NCBI RefSeq assembly: GCF_001295265.1
Contig: NZ_LJOD01000020.1
Location: 1 to 64,000, forward strand
Reading direction: 5' to 3'
Length of the DNA: 64,000 nucleotides
DNA from: Chryseobacterium indologenes
GTDB taxonomy: Bacteria; Bacteroidota; Bacteroidia; Flavobacteriales; Weeksellaceae
Positions 16,755 through 25,918 of the stretch are shown piece by piece; position 1 is the stretch's first letter; each line of letters begins with the position of its first letter. The position numbers and the translations under genes were made by a program. Under the pieces are notes generated by a model. It was not told the origin of the DNA. It did no database searches and saw only the letters and a list, made by a program, of their open reading frames with translations.

Positions 16755-17993
16755 TTAGCTTCTCCAGAACAGATTCCCGTTATTCATCAGGGCTTCTGTT
16801 GGCGATATTCTGGAAACGGCTTCTGCTGAGCATGAGGCGTCAATGAATACAACTGCCGCTTCATCTTCTGCTTTAGGCCATTGCTGCTTTCCTTTTTCAT
16901 CCAGTGGCAGGATACTTTGAGTAGCAAACTGCAGCGCTCTTGAAAGAGCCAACTCTGTGGCATAACCGTACAATTCGGCAATAAGATTGGCTTTTTGCAG
17001 CATATTCCCGGAACCGAATGTACTCCAGTAATCCTGAACATTATCATTTCCTATCAGTACATTTACCCCATATTTCTTTAATAATGCGATAGGCATGATT
17101 ATTTTTCCGAAAGGAACCGATGAAGCAATTCCCACTTTTCCTGCTGCCAGCCTTTCCGCAATCTGCTCTGCTTCTTTTGCTGAAAGATGGGCCAGAGCAA
17201 AAGCATGACTTATGAATGTTTTCCCCTGAAGCTGCGGATTTTCAATAGCTTTATCAATCAGATAATTGATCGTTTTCATTCCTGATTCTCCGGTTTCATG
17301 AAGGTGAATATCAATTCCCTTTTTATGATCCAGAGCCAGCTGTACAGTAAAATCGAGTACTTTTTCAATACTTCCGTCAATGCTTAAGGGATCGAGGCCT
17401 CCGATGAAGCCTACACTTTTCAGTTGTGCAGCCTCTTTCATCAGGGAAGCGGAATCTGTATAATACAGTCCGTGTTGCGGAAAAGCAACCAGTTCAGCAC
17501 CAAAAGAGTCCTTTTTATTTTCGAGGGCCATTTCCAAATGTTCCAGAGATTTTAACCCGGAAGTGGGATCCACATTAAAATGAGTTCTCGCAAAATGGGT
17601 TCCGTAATGCTGTAAAAGACTGATCAGCTGTTCTGCCCGTTCCACAGAAGTTTTCAGCAATTCCGGGATAATTTCCTGTTCATAGGCAATCATATCTTTC
17701 ACAGACCTTCTTTTCGGAGACAATGCCTGCCAGGGAAGCCCGTACAGGGTTTTGTCCAGATGAACGTGCATGTCTCTGAATGCAGGAAGCATCAGGTATC
17801 CTTTTGCATCTACCGCTTTGGAAGCAGGATCATTGGCTTTTACCGCTTTAATTTTTCCGTCCTCAATATCAATGCTGAAAAGGTCTGTTTTTGTTCCAAC
17901 TACTTCTTCATTATCATATTCAAAACCTGTTTCCAGGCGGACATTTTTCAGGGAGTATTTTCCTTTTGCAGTTAATTGATAGGGAAATTGCAT
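16755..17993 (-). CDS. CodA-like amidohydrolase, cytoplasmic paralogue
   Basis: 412 residues of the metal-dependent amidohydrolase superfamily, closest in motif layout to cytosine deaminase (CodA). Visible ligands are the first-strand His pair in HVHLDKTLYG, the HLHE of GIDIHLHETGESG, the histidine in ISHAFAL, and the late aspartate in IGNDNVQDYW, where CodA has HDDVFDPW followed by NMLQ, as here. No signal peptide, so it acts in the cytoplasm. It should deaminate or hydrolyse a cyclic amide or nitrogen heterocycle. It is strongly similar along its whole length to the protein at 19943-21277, which carries a Tat-like signal. An AraC regulator gene lies just upstream on the same strand. The substrate is unknown. 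Confidence 0.85.
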   Translation of the reverse strand: MQFPYQLTAKGKYSLKNVRLETGFEYDNEEVVGTKTDLFSIDIEDGKIKAVKANDPASKAVDAKGYLMLPAFRDMHVHLDKTLYGLPWQALSPKRRSVKDMIAYEQEIIPELLKTSVERAEQLISLLQHYGTHFARTHFNVDPTSGLKSLEHLEMALENKKDSFGAELVAFPQHGLYYTDSASLMKEAAQLKSVGFIGGLDPLSIDGSIEKVLDFTVQLALDHKKGIDIHLHETGESGMKTINYLIDKAIENPQLQGKTFISHAFALAHLSAKEAEQIAERLAAGKVGIASSVPFGKIIMPIALLKKYGVNVLIGNDNVQDYWSTFGSGNMLQKANLIAELYGYATELALSRALQFATQSILPLDEKGKQQWPKAEDEAAVVFIDASCSAEAVSRISPTEALMNNGNLFWRS

Positions 17994-18072
17994 GATTTAA
18001 AATTTAACCATACAAAATTACGCCTGTTCCTTCTCAAAACCGGTGTATTAATTATGTCTTGTGTTGTACAGA

Positions 18073-18921
18073 TTATTCCTTGAAGTGGGAAGGGGTCATT
18101 CCGGTCTGTGCCTTAAAGAATTTGGAAAAGCTGGCATGATCGTAAAATCCGAGGTCATAAACAATGTCTTTTACAGACATTTCGGAAACTTTCAACAGGC
18201 GTTTAGCTTCCAGCAGAATACGGTCCTGAATAAGGGATGAAGCCGATGCATTGAGGTTTTTCTTACAGACAATATTCAGATAATTGGCAGAAATATTCAG
18301 CTTATCGGCATAGAATGAAACGGATCTCTCGGTTTTAAAATGCTGATCAATCAGGTGTAAAAATCTGGAAATAATTGGATTTGAATGATACACTTCAAAA
18401 TCTTTAAAAACTCCTTCCACAGATTTGCTTACCAGCAGGCCGATAAGTTCGCTGCGTTTCTGGATTACTTCCCAAAAAACAGTTTCCTTTTCCAGCTCGT
18501 TCCGGATAGCCTGAAATTCATACCTGAAGGTTTCAAAAATATCTTCAGAAAGATTGATTACCGGATGATTCTGGTAATAGGATGCAGAAAATCTTAAGGA
18601 CGGCAGAAAACTTTCAAACCAATCCCTGCTGATCATCAGCTGATAGCCTATTGTCTCTTTTTCAATGACCCACTGATGAACCTGGCCGGGGAAAACAAGG
18701 TGGATCTGGCGGTTTTTCACCTGATATTCCGTAAAATCAATAGTATGGGAACCTACACCGTGCTCAAAAAGATTAATGATAAAAAAATCATGTTTGTGGG
18801 GATCATCAATAGAACGCGCCCCATAAAGCTCATTAAACAGCAGATTACAGCCCTGCAGCTGGTTTTCACTGAACTCCTGAATTCCTAAAACCGGAAAATG
18901 ATCTGTATGATGATGGGCCAC
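18073..18921 (-). CDS. AraC-family transcriptional regulator
   Basis: About 282 residues. The annotated start is a GTG at 18921 (VAHHHTDHF) with no better ATG upstream in frame. The N-terminal half is a cupin-type ligand domain (DPHKHDFFIINLFEHGVGSHTIDF, then HLVFPGQVHQWV). The C-terminal 100 residues are the double helix-turn-helix of AraC proteins (SVSFYADKLNISANYLNIVCKKNLNAS, then SVKDIVYDLGFYDHASFSKFFKAQTGMTPSHFK). It lies between two paralogous amidohydrolase genes, all leftward, 79 bases upstream of one of them, so it likely controls one or both in response to their substrate. Confidence 0.9.
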   Translation of the reverse strand: MAHHHTDHFPVLGIQEFSENQLQGCNLLFNELYGARSIDDPHKHDFFIINLFEHGVGSHTIDFTEYQVKNRQIHLVFPGQVHQWVIEKETIGYQLMISRDWFESFLPSLRFSASYYQNHPVINLSEDIFETFRYEFQAIRNELEKETVFWEVIQKRSELIGLLVSKSVEGVFKDFEVYHSNPIISRFLHLIDQHFKTERSVSFYADKLNISANYLNIVCKKNLNASASSLIQDRILLEAKRLLKVSEMSVKDIVYDLGFYDHASFSKFFKAQTGMTPSHFKE

Positions 18922-19248
18922 GCGGTGTGATTTTCTCCTAAAATTAATAAAAATTATAAGAGTCCTTTCAATTTATTTCAAAACATTAACGAGTGGTATA
19001 AAAAATATTTCTTCTTTAAAAACTTTTATATAGCAGATTACGCATAAAACCTGAGTAAATGAAATATTCTTCCTGTGTTTTCCGCCACAGACGCACAAAT
19101 TTTTATCAGTATATCCGTAACGGCTACGCCATAAACACAATAAAAAACCACAAAAAAGACAAATCATCCGTCACAGTTTTACGTCTGTATGATCAAATGC
19201 TTGCAGTTTCTGTGGTCAACACTAAACTATATATATCCAAATTTTATT
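18922..19248. other. Intergenic region with a degenerate inverted-repeat element
   Basis: About 327 bases without a credible gene; a short open frame on the plus strand crosses it but has no start context or domain. It contains CCACAGA (19085-19091) and its complement TCTGTGG (19209-19215), plus ACAGACG (19087-19093) paired with CGTCTGT (19182-19188). This looks like a decayed short palindromic element of the kind common in flavobacterial intergenic DNA. Confidence 0.4.
19085..19215. repeat. Possible decayed inverted-repeat element
   Basis: 131 bases bounded by 7-bp inverted repeats CCACAGA/TCTGTGG with a second nested 7-bp pair. No second copy was found in the window, so the call is weak. 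Confidence 0.25.
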
Positions 19249-19917
19249 TTAGGATTTCAATATCCGGGCAATTTCTCCAAACCCCATAGATTCAGCATGC
19301 TGAAGCGGAGTTTTCCCGGAGTGATCCGGAATGCTGAGATCTGCTCCGTTATCTTTTAAAACCTGTACAATTTCCTGATACTTTTGGGTTCCGTTTCCAA
19401 GGATTACGGCCTCCATCAGAGCGGTCCATCCTAAACGGTTCACATGATTAACAGGGAATCCTTTTGTCTTTACCAAAATTTTTACGGTTTCCACATGACC
19501 TCTCTCGCAGGCAGGAATCAATGCAGTACCATTATACCGGTTGAACACATCAAAACGGGCTCCGTTTTCCAGAAACAATTTCACCAGTTCTGTCTGACCG
19601 CTTGCTCCGGCATATAGAAACGGACTGTCCAGCTGGTCATCCTGAAGGTTAACATCTGCTTTATAAGAAACCAATAGCTTTGCCATTTCAACCTGTTTTT
19701 CTCTCGTAGCGATGAGCAGTAGCGAACGCCCTATCCTATCTTTGGTATTGACATCTGCCCCTTTATCCAACGCAGATTTTACTGCTGCCAGATCATTTTT
19801 CTTTACCAGACCTATGATATCTTTCTGTTCCATCCTGTTTTCTTTTGGAGAGCCATCGGGTTTTACCTCACATGCAGTCATGCTGCCGAATGCCAGTAGA
19901 AATATTAAAGCTTTCAT
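19249..19917 (-). CDS. Ankyrin-repeat lipoprotein
   Basis: 222 residues from the ATG at 19917. The N-terminus MKALIFLLAFGSMTAC is a lipoprotein signal with the lipid-attachment cysteine at residue 16. About five ankyrin repeats follow from residue 35, with typical ADVNxxDxxGxxxLLxAxxxGxxExVKxLLxxGA phrasing (KGADVNTKDRIGRSLLLIA; LFLENGARFDVF; NGADLSIPDHSGKTPLQHA). Ankyrin repeats bind proteins, so it is probably a periplasmic or outer-membrane scaffold or inhibitor. It starts 25 bases after the exported amidohydrolase gene ends and is surely cotranscribed with it, which suggests that it partners that enzyme in the envelope. No partner can be proven from sequence. Confidence 0.88.
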   Translation of the reverse strand: MKALIFLLAFGSMTACEVKPDGSPKENRMEQKDIIGLVKKNDLAAVKSALDKGADVNTKDRIGRSLLLIATREKQVEMAKLLVSYKADVNLQDDQLDSPFLYAGASGQTELVKLFLENGARFDVFNRYNGTALIPACERGHVETVKILVKTKGFPVNHVNRLGWTALMEAVILGNGTQKYQEIVQVLKDNGADLSIPDHSGKTPLQHAESMGFGEIARILKS

Positions 19918-19942
19918 TGCGCCTCATTTTAGGGTTAACGAT

Positions 19943-21277
19943 TTAAAAGACAACATTCCCCTGATGAACCAGAGATTCTACGTTTGAAATTCTCGATACT
20001 GCTTCGGCTGAACAACTTGCGTTCATCAGTACAAAGTCTGCCTGATCTCCTGTTTTAGGCCATTGCTGAACTCCTTTATTATCCAGTGGAAGTACATTTC
20101 CTGTTGCCAGCTTTAAGCTTCTGGATAATGCCAGCTCTGTAGAATAGCCGTACAGCTGTGCCATAAGGTTGGCTTTCTGAAGAACACTTCCCGTCCCGAA
20201 AGTATTCCAGTGATCTACAATACTGTCATTTCCTGTTAATACGGTTACATTATGCTTATATAAAGCTGGAATCGGCATAACCAGTCTTCCGAAAGGGATG
20301 GTAGAAACAATTCCGATCTGTGCAGCGCCCAGTTTTTCAGCTATTTCTTCTTGTTTTGCAGCCTCCAGTCTGCCTAATATAAAACAGTGGCTCAAATACG
20401 TTTTCCCTTTTAATGAAGGATTTTCATTAACTTTATTAATCAGGTATTCCACGGTTTTCAATCCGGAATCTGTGGTTTCGTGCAGGTGAATATCAATTCC
20501 TTTTTTATGATCTAAGGCCAGCTGAACTGTAAAATCAATTACCTTTTCAATATTTCCGTCAACATTAAAAGGGTCTACTCCTCCGATAAAATCAATATCC
20601 ATCTTGGCGGCTTCCTTCAGATAAGGTACTGAATCTGTATAAAACACTCCATGTTGGGGGAAAGCTACCAGCTCTGCTCCAAAGCCTTTCTTTTTATTAT
20701 CCAGGGCTTTCTGTAAGTTTTTTAACGACTGTAGTTTTGACGTAGGTTCAATATTCACATGACTTCTCGCGAAAGATGTTCCTTTTGACTGTAACAGTTC
20801 AATCATCTTTTCCGCCTTAAATGTTGAGTTTTTAAGCATTTCAGGAAGTATCTTCTGTTCTAGTTCAATCATTCCTTTAACTCCGCCTGTTCTTTTTCTT
20901 ACCGCCTGCCATTTATCTCCGTAGAAGGTTTTGTCAAGATGAATATGCATATCTTTAAATGCAGGAAGCATCAGAAGGCCTTTTGCATCTACAGCTTCAG
21001 CATTGGGCTGATTGGGAGTAATTTTTGTAATTTTTCCGTTCTCAATCTCTATACAAAACAGATTGGTCTTTGTGGCAGTTACTTCTCCTTCTTCATAGAT
21101 AAATCCTGTTTCCAGACGGACATTTTTAAGGTTTAATTTTCCTTTTGCCGAAATATTTTTCTCATCAGAAAACGGTGATGCAGTCATGATGTTGGGTATT
21201 AAAGTTAATCCGGCCATTGCCAGTGCTGAGTTCCTGATAAAATCTTTGCGGGATATTGTATGGTCTGAGGTCATCAT
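19943..21277 (-). CDS. CodA-like amidohydrolase with Tat-like export signal
   Basis: About 444 residues from the ATG at 21277; a neighbouring ATG at 21274 or one at 21316 are alternatives. The N-terminus has ISRKDFIRNSALAMAGLTL, close to the twin-arginine motif S-R-R-x-F-L-K but with RK in place of RR, then a hydrophobic stretch, suggesting Tat export of a folded, metal-loaded enzyme. The catalytic domain closely parallels the protein at 16755: HIHLDKTFYG, GIDIHLHETTDSG, LSHCFIL, TGNDSIVDHW and FGTGSVLQKANL. Followed by the ankyrin lipoprotein gene in the same operon. The pair therefore differs in location: one periplasmic, one cytoplasmic. Substrate unknown. Confidence 0.85.
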   Translation of the reverse strand: MMTSDHTISRKDFIRNSALAMAGLTLIPNIMTASPFSDEKNISAKGKLNLKNVRLETGFIYEEGEVTATKTNLFCIEIENGKITKITPNQPNAEAVDAKGLLMLPAFKDMHIHLDKTFYGDKWQAVRKRTGGVKGMIELEQKILPEMLKNSTFKAEKMIELLQSKGTSFARSHVNIEPTSKLQSLKNLQKALDNKKKGFGAELVAFPQHGVFYTDSVPYLKEAAKMDIDFIGGVDPFNVDGNIEKVIDFTVQLALDHKKGIDIHLHETTDSGLKTVEYLINKVNENPSLKGKTYLSHCFILGRLEAAKQEEIAEKLGAAQIGIVSTIPFGRLVMPIPALYKHNVTVLTGNDSIVDHWNTFGTGSVLQKANLMAQLYGYSTELALSRSLKLATGNVLPLDNKGVQQWPKTGDQADFVLMNASCSAEAVSRISNVESLVHQGNVVF

Positions 21278-21499
21278 TTCCAATCTCTTTCTGACAAAAT
21301 TAAAAAGAACCGGCATGAACGGAGTGTATGGTTTATTACAAAATCTGTATGATTTATGCTTTAGATAAAAATAAGGTTTCTGTGGTACAGATCTTTTTTC
21401 AGTGATAAGTAACTGATGTATACTTATAAAGCATTTTGTAATTAAAAATTTTCATCTGCCATGAATACACAACTGCTTTCATTCAGAATTGGCGGCAAA

Positions 21500-21530
21500 A
21501 AATAAGACCGGGTTTAATCCGGTCTTATTT
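21500..21530 (-). terminator. Terminator of the hemL operon
   Basis: 12-bp stem AAATAAGACCGG (21500-21511) / CCGGTCTTATTT (21519-21530) directly at the hemL stop codon, with A/T-rich flanks on both sides. Confidence 0.88.
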
Positions 21531-22820
21531 TTATTGATTAGAATATTCAAACTTTCGTACTGCTTCCAGTGTCCTATCAATTTCTTTTTCTTTGATAGCG
21601 TCACTAATGAAATAGGTTTCATAACCGCTTGGCGGAAGGTAAATTCCGTTTTGCAGCATCTGATGGAAGAAATTATTAAACAATGAATGGTTGGCTTCCT
21701 GAGCTTCATCAAAATTAGAAACCCTGTTGGTATGGAAGAATACAGACATCATAGATCCTTTTCTGTTGATTTTATGAGCAATTCCTTTTTCATTCAGAAT
21801 TTTACCGATCTCAATGCTTAATGTTTCTGTTGTTTTATCCAGCCTGTTGAAGAATTCCGGATCGTTTTTAATCAGCTGAAGTGTTTTCAATCCTGCTCTC
21901 ATCGCCAAAGGATTTCCACTTAGCGTTCCGGCCTGATATACTCCTCCTTTTGGAGCAAGGTGATCCATAATTTCATTTCTTCCGGCGAAAGCTCCAACCG
22001 GAAGTCCTCCACCAATCACTTTTCCGTAGGTTACAAGATCTGCTTTTACATTAAACAGTTCCTGAGCTCCTCCGAAAGCTAGCCTGAAACCGGTCATTAC
22101 TTCGTCAAAGATCAGTAAAGCTCCGTTTTCATCGCAGATTTTTCTCAGGTTTTGCAGAAAATTATTTTCAGGCAGTACACATCCCATATTTCCGGCTACC
22201 GGCTCAATAATGATGGCAGCAATTTCTCCCGGATTATGGCGGAACAGATCCTGAACCTGCTCTATGTCGTTATAACGGGCTAAAAGGGTATCCTTTGCCG
22301 TACCTTCTGTTACTCCCGGCGAATTTGGGTTCCCGAAAGTAGCCGCACCGCTTCCCGCTTTAATCAGGAATGAATCTGAGTGTCCGTGATAGCAGCCTTC
22401 AAATTTAATAATCTTATCTCTTTTGGTAAAGCCTCTTGCCAGCCTCACTGCACTCATACAGGCTTCAGTACCGGACGAAACCATTCTGATCTGATCGATA
22501 TTCGGAACGTTTTCTACAATAAATTTTGCAATTTCGGTTTCAAGTTCTGTAGGAGCTCCAAAAGAAAATCCTTTTTCGGCCTGCAGCTTCAGCTCTTCCA
22601 GTACCTCAGGATGCGTGTGCCCTAAAATAGCGGGTCCCCATGAATTGATGTAATCGATATAAGTATTATCATCTGCATCTGTCAGGTAAGCCCCTTTCGC
22701 AGACTTCATAAAAACAGGAACTCCCCCTACTGATTTGAATGCACGTACCGGAGAGTTTACTCCACCCGGAATGTATTGATAAGCTTCATCAAATAAAGCT
22801 GAACTTCTTTGGTATTTCAT
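21531..22820 (-). CDS. hemL: Glutamate-1-semialdehyde 2,1-aminomutase
   Basis: About 429 residues from the ATG at 22820 (MKYQRSSALFDEAYQYIPGGVNSPVRAF); the frame is open further upstream but the family starts here. This PLP enzyme converts glutamate-1-semialdehyde to 5-aminolevulinate in the C5 route to heme. Hallmarks are the PGGVNSPVRAF N-terminus, the phosphate-binding SSGTEACMSAVRLARG, the cofactor aspartate in LLIFDEVMTGFR, and the Schiff-base lysine in LVTYGKVIGGGLPVGAFAG. Length and motifs are canonical. It lies last in a leftward run after the LysM glucosaminidase gene (54-base gap) and the PLP-enzyme gene; these neighbours do not share its pathway. Confidence 0.96.
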   Translation of the reverse strand: MKYQRSSALFDEAYQYIPGGVNSPVRAFKSVGGVPVFMKSAKGAYLTDADDNTYIDYINSWGPAILGHTHPEVLEELKLQAEKGFSFGAPTELETEIAKFIVENVPNIDQIRMVSSGTEACMSAVRLARGFTKRDKIIKFEGCYHGHSDSFLIKAGSGAATFGNPNSPGVTEGTAKDTLLARYNDIEQVQDLFRHNPGEIAAIIIEPVAGNMGCVLPENNFLQNLRKICDENGALLIFDEVMTGFRLAFGGAQELFNVKADLVTYGKVIGGGLPVGAFAGRNEIMDHLAPKGGVYQAGTLSGNPLAMRAGLKTLQLIKNDPEFFNRLDKTTETLSIEIGKILNEKGIAHKINRKGSMMSVFFHTNRVSNFDEAQEANHSLFNNFFHQMLQNGIYLPPSGYETYFISDAIKEKEIDRTLEAVRKFEYSNQ

Positions 22821-22874
22821 ATATTGGTTGCTGGTTGGCAGTCGTCTGTTGATCCCGAAAACTACCAACAAAGA

Positions 22875-23933
22875 TTAATTTCTTGGTTTTTTGTCTATTA
22901 AGTAGATCAGCTGTCCCGCAGAAGGCTGCTGTCCTTCATCCATACGGTTTTTAGCATAGAGCTTATTCAGCTTGATTCCGAATTTCTGGGCGATATCATG
23001 CATATCTTCGCCGGATTCGGCTTTATAGGTTGCTGTGTTTCCTGCAGAATTTTTGGATTCAAGGAAGATAATGTCATTTTTCTTTAAGACATCACTGTCC
23101 AGATCATTCCATTTCATCAGTCTGCTTTCGCTTACTTTAAATTTATTGGCAATGAATTTCACATTGGTATCTTCAGGAATAACGATGTATTTAAGACCTT
23201 CATTCGGGTGGCTTTTAATAATGATAGAGTTCAGGATTTCTGCTTTTGTTTTAATCCTTTCCACTCTTTTCTGCTGCTGGGCATATGAGGTCTGTTTATA
23301 AGGAACTTCTACTGTAACAGGATCTTTAACTTTCTTTACTGCTTTTGACGGTTCCAGCTGCGCCATGAAAGTTCTGTCGTCCTTCAGATCCGGATACATT
23401 TTAAGAACCGCATACAATACTTCACTTGTAGTGGTATTGTCGTATTCGTAAAGCTTATATTTTTCAATTTTGCCGATAAGGATGGAAGCATAGCGTGGAT
23501 TGGTGGCATATCCTGCTTTTTTAAGACCGTGTGCCCATGCTCTGTAATCTTTCATATCCAGTTTGAAAAGATTCGCATAGTATTTTCTTGTTGATAAGAA
23601 TATGGAATGGTCTTCATAAGATTGTCTCGGATCGTCATACACGCGGAAACATTCGTTAGGAGCATCATCTGTATGCTTCATGGTTTTACCCGTCCAATCT
23701 TCCTTACATTTTATTCCGAAGTGATTTTTGCCTTCCTGAGCTAGTCTGCTCTGTCCGCCCCCGGTCTCTAAAAGCCCCTGAGCCAGGGTAATAGAAGCCG
23801 GAATTTTATATTTTTCCATTTCCTCTACCGCGTATTTGGCAAATCTCTGGATATACTGATCTTCGGTGGCCCAGCCCTGAGCCGAGAATTTTGATAAAAC
23901 TAAAAGGCTTATTAGCAAGAGAAGTCTTTTCAT
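22875..23933 (-). CDS. Secreted N-acetylglucosaminidase (GH73-like) with LysM repeats
   Basis: 352 residues from the ATG at 23933 (MKRLLLLISLLVL); the apparent longer start is a TTG. A signal peptide ends near FSAQ. Residues about 25-165 are a glucosaminidase domain (YAVEEMEKYKIPASITLAQGLLETGGGQSRLA with the catalytic-type glutamate in LLETGGG, then NHFGIKC and FRVYDDPRQSYEDHS). The C-terminal part holds two LysM-like peptidoglycan-binding modules (VIPEDTNVKFIANKFKVSESRLMKWND; YKAESGEDMHDIAQKFGIKLNKLYAKN). It should cleave the glycan strands of peptidoglycan during cell-wall turnover. It sits 14 bases after the PLP-enzyme gene and before hemL, suggesting cotranscription. Confidence 0.92.
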   Translation of the reverse strand: MKRLLLLISLLVLSKFSAQGWATEDQYIQRFAKYAVEEMEKYKIPASITLAQGLLETGGGQSRLAQEGKNHFGIKCKEDWTGKTMKHTDDAPNECFRVYDDPRQSYEDHSIFLSTRKYYANLFKLDMKDYRAWAHGLKKAGYATNPRYASILIGKIEKYKLYEYDNTTTSEVLYAVLKMYPDLKDDRTFMAQLEPSKAVKKVKDPVTVEVPYKQTSYAQQQKRVERIKTKAEILNSIIIKSHPNEGLKYIVIPEDTNVKFIANKFKVSESRLMKWNDLDSDVLKKNDIIFLESKNSAGNTATYKAESGEDMHDIAQKFGIKLNKLYAKNRMDEGQQPSAGQLIYLIDKKPRN

Positions 23934-23947
23934 GTTTTTCAATTTAC

Positions 23948-24856
23948 TTATATAATTAAATTTCTGTTCTGTTTTTCTAAAAGCAGATTAGCCCCTTCAA
24001 TTCCCTGCAGCCCGCCTGTGTGAAAGCACAAAATTCTGCTGTGTTCAGGAAAATATCCTTCATCAATAAGTTCGAAAACTTTCTGCATCATCTTTCCTGT
24101 GTAAACCGGTTCCAACGGAATTCCATATTTTTCTTTGAAGTCATTGATAAAACGGATATTCTCGTCTTTTATTTTACCATAACCTCCAAAGCATGAATCT
24201 ATTAGATCATAATTCTTTCTTGAAGTTAATTCAACTATTTTATTTTCCAATGAATCATCATCAACTACCTTAAATCCTGTAACTTTCTGATTTTCTTCAC
24301 AAAATTTCGAGATTCCTGCAATGGTTCCTCCGGTTCCTACCGCGGTGCAAAGATAATCAAAATCTTTTGTTTGGTTGTTCAGCATCATTTTTACGCCTTC
24401 CACTGCTTCTTCATTCGTTCCTCCTTCCGGTACCACAAGCGCTTCCGGAAATTCAAGCTGAAGAAATTCGGTTAATTTTTCTTTATGCCTGTATTCTTCG
24501 CGGGTTACAAATTTCAAATTCATTCCGTTTCTTCTGGCAAAAAGCAGTGTGGGATTATCTCTCCATTTATCCCTGAGCTCCTCGCCTCTTATCACTCCTA
24601 ATGTTGGAATACCAGCAGCATTGCCGGTTGCAGCCACCGCAGCGATATGATTGGAAAATGCACCGCCAAAAGTAATGATGTATGGCTTTTCAGGATTTTT
24701 ATCGAGATACCTGTTGATATTATAGAACAGTTTCCAGTATTTGTTCCCCGAAATATAGGGATGAATTAGATCTTCCCTTTTAATGAAGAGCTTTATATTG
24801 TTATCAACAGATATTTCCTGAATAGGAACGGGTTCTGACGGGACTGTTAACCGCAT
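23948..24856 (-). CDS. PLP-dependent ACC deaminase / D-cysteine desulfhydrase family protein
   Basis: 302 residues of the tryptophan-synthase-beta fold. The lysine that would hold PLP lies in ISGNKYWKLFYNI, followed by the family segment ITFGGAFSNHIAAVAATGNAAGI. The glycine loop is in CTAVGTGGTIAGISKF, with FHTGGLQGIEG near the C-terminus. These match the 1-aminocyclopropane-1-carboxylate deaminase/D-cysteine desulfhydrase group, which cannot be split by sight. In a non-rhizosphere flavobacterium D-cysteine or another D-amino acid is the likelier substrate. First gene of a run with the LysM glucosaminidase. A TAATTTTG -7-like box lies at 24884-24891. Confidence 0.88.
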   Translation of the reverse strand: MRLTVPSEPVPIQEISVDNNIKLFIKREDLIHPYISGNKYWKLFYNINRYLDKNPEKPYIITFGGAFSNHIAAVAATGNAAGIPTLGVIRGEELRDKWRDNPTLLFARRNGMNLKFVTREEYRHKEKLTEFLQLEFPEALVVPEGGTNEEAVEGVKMMLNNQTKDFDYLCTAVGTGGTIAGISKFCEENQKVTGFKVVDDDSLENKIVELTSRKNYDLIDSCFGGYGKIKDENIRFINDFKEKYGIPLEPVYTGKMMQKVFELIDEGYFPEHSRILCFHTGGLQGIEGANLLLEKQNRNLII

Positions 24857-24973
24857 CTTTTTTCTCGACTTTTAAGATTTATACAAAATTAATAAAAGAT
24901 TTATGAAATGTAGGGATTGGGGAATCTATTGGCATGAATAATAGATTAGGGATTTGTGGCTGAATATCGGTGC

Positions 24974-25744
24974 CTATAATTCTTTAATAAACTCCACGGT
25001 CTTTTTCAAAACCAATTCCGGGGTTTCTTTGTGCGGGGTGTGTCCTATTCCGGGAATGATATATTTTTCTGCCGGTCCGCTCACCTGGGCTACTGTTTTT
25101 TCAACCTGGTCCAGAGTTCCGTATTCATCAGCTTCGCCCTGTATGAATAGTAACGGGCATTGGATGCTTTTTAGAAGATATTCGATATTCCAGTTTCTGT
25201 AGTCTTCTCTCGTCCATGTTTCGGTCCATGCTCTGAAAAGCATTTCTACTTTATCACCGTGGTATTTTTTGAGGCGCTCCGGAAGGTTGGTTGTTTTATA
25301 AGCCTCCCAGGCATCATAGACACCATTTAAGGTAATTTTTTCTACAAAAATATGACCTGCCTCACAGACTACAGCCTTTGTTTTTTCAGGATATTTTGCT
25401 GCGGCAATCAGAGCAATTGTTCCTCCATCGCTGTGTCCGAATAAAATGGCATTACTAATGTTAAGCTTTGTCAGTAATTCATTCAGAACATCAGCTTCCA
25501 GCTCCATATAATTAACAGCTCTTTCATGGGTAAGCATCGGGCCTGATTTTCCATAGCCAGATCTGTCATACACCATAAAATTACATTCAGCGGCTTGTGA
25601 CAGCTGAGCAGGAAGATCTCTCCAAAGCTGTACACAACCTAAAGAATCATGGAGAAAAACAATAAAAGGCCTGTCTTCAAAACGATGATTGTATTCTATA
25701 TAAATTTCAGTTCCGTTAATGTCTATCAGCTTGCTATGGGTCAT
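24974..25744 (-). CDS. Alpha/beta-fold hydrolase
   Basis: 256 residues from the ATG at 25744 (MTHSKLIDINGTEIYIEYN); the longer frame begins at a TTG and is unlikely. Catalytic triad by motif: nucleophile Ser in LFGHSDGGTIALI, acid Asp in IQGEADEYGTL, base His in GIGHTPHKETPE; the oxyanion region is FLHDSLGCVQLWRDL. No signal peptide, so cytoplasmic. Typical of broad esterases, haloalkane-type hydrolases or thioesterases. No neighbour points to a substrate. It stands alone on the leftward strand. Confidence 0.88.
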   Translation of the reverse strand: MTHSKLIDINGTEIYIEYNHRFEDRPFIVFLHDSLGCVQLWRDLPAQLSQAAECNFMVYDRSGYGKSGPMLTHERAVNYMELEADVLNELLTKLNISNAILFGHSDGGTIALIAAAKYPEKTKAVVCEAGHIFVEKITLNGVYDAWEAYKTTNLPERLKKYHGDKVEMLFRAWTETWTREDYRNWNIEYLLKSIQCPLLFIQGEADEYGTLDQVEKTVAQVSGPAEKYIIPGIGHTPHKETPELVLKKTVEFIKEL

Positions 25745-25918
25745 GATTTTTACTGCAGTTTGTTTAACTCCGTTTATCACTTTTGTAAAACGTCCGGGCA
25801 AATGTATTAATTAATGAAACTAATCTCCCTATCAAAACAAGTAAAAGCCCTTAAAAGAAGTTTAATACCCCCGAGAATCATGCTCAGGGGCAGTATGTTT
25901 TAGCAGCCTCAATCTTAT

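Noticed and set aside
19059..19289. 76-residue open frame in an intergenic region
   Set aside because: Lies over a degenerate inverted repeat, has no recognisable domain and overlaps the end of the ankyrin gene.
24923..24947. Hairpin AATCTATT/AATAGATT as a terminator of the hydrolase gene
   Set aside because: AT-only stem, no T-run, and it lies upstream rather than downstream of the nearest leftward stop.
25868..25890. CCCCGAG/CTCAGGGG hairpin as the terminator of the nitronate monooxygenase gene
   Set aside because: Stem has a bulge and the leftward flank is not T-rich; possible but not supported enough to list.
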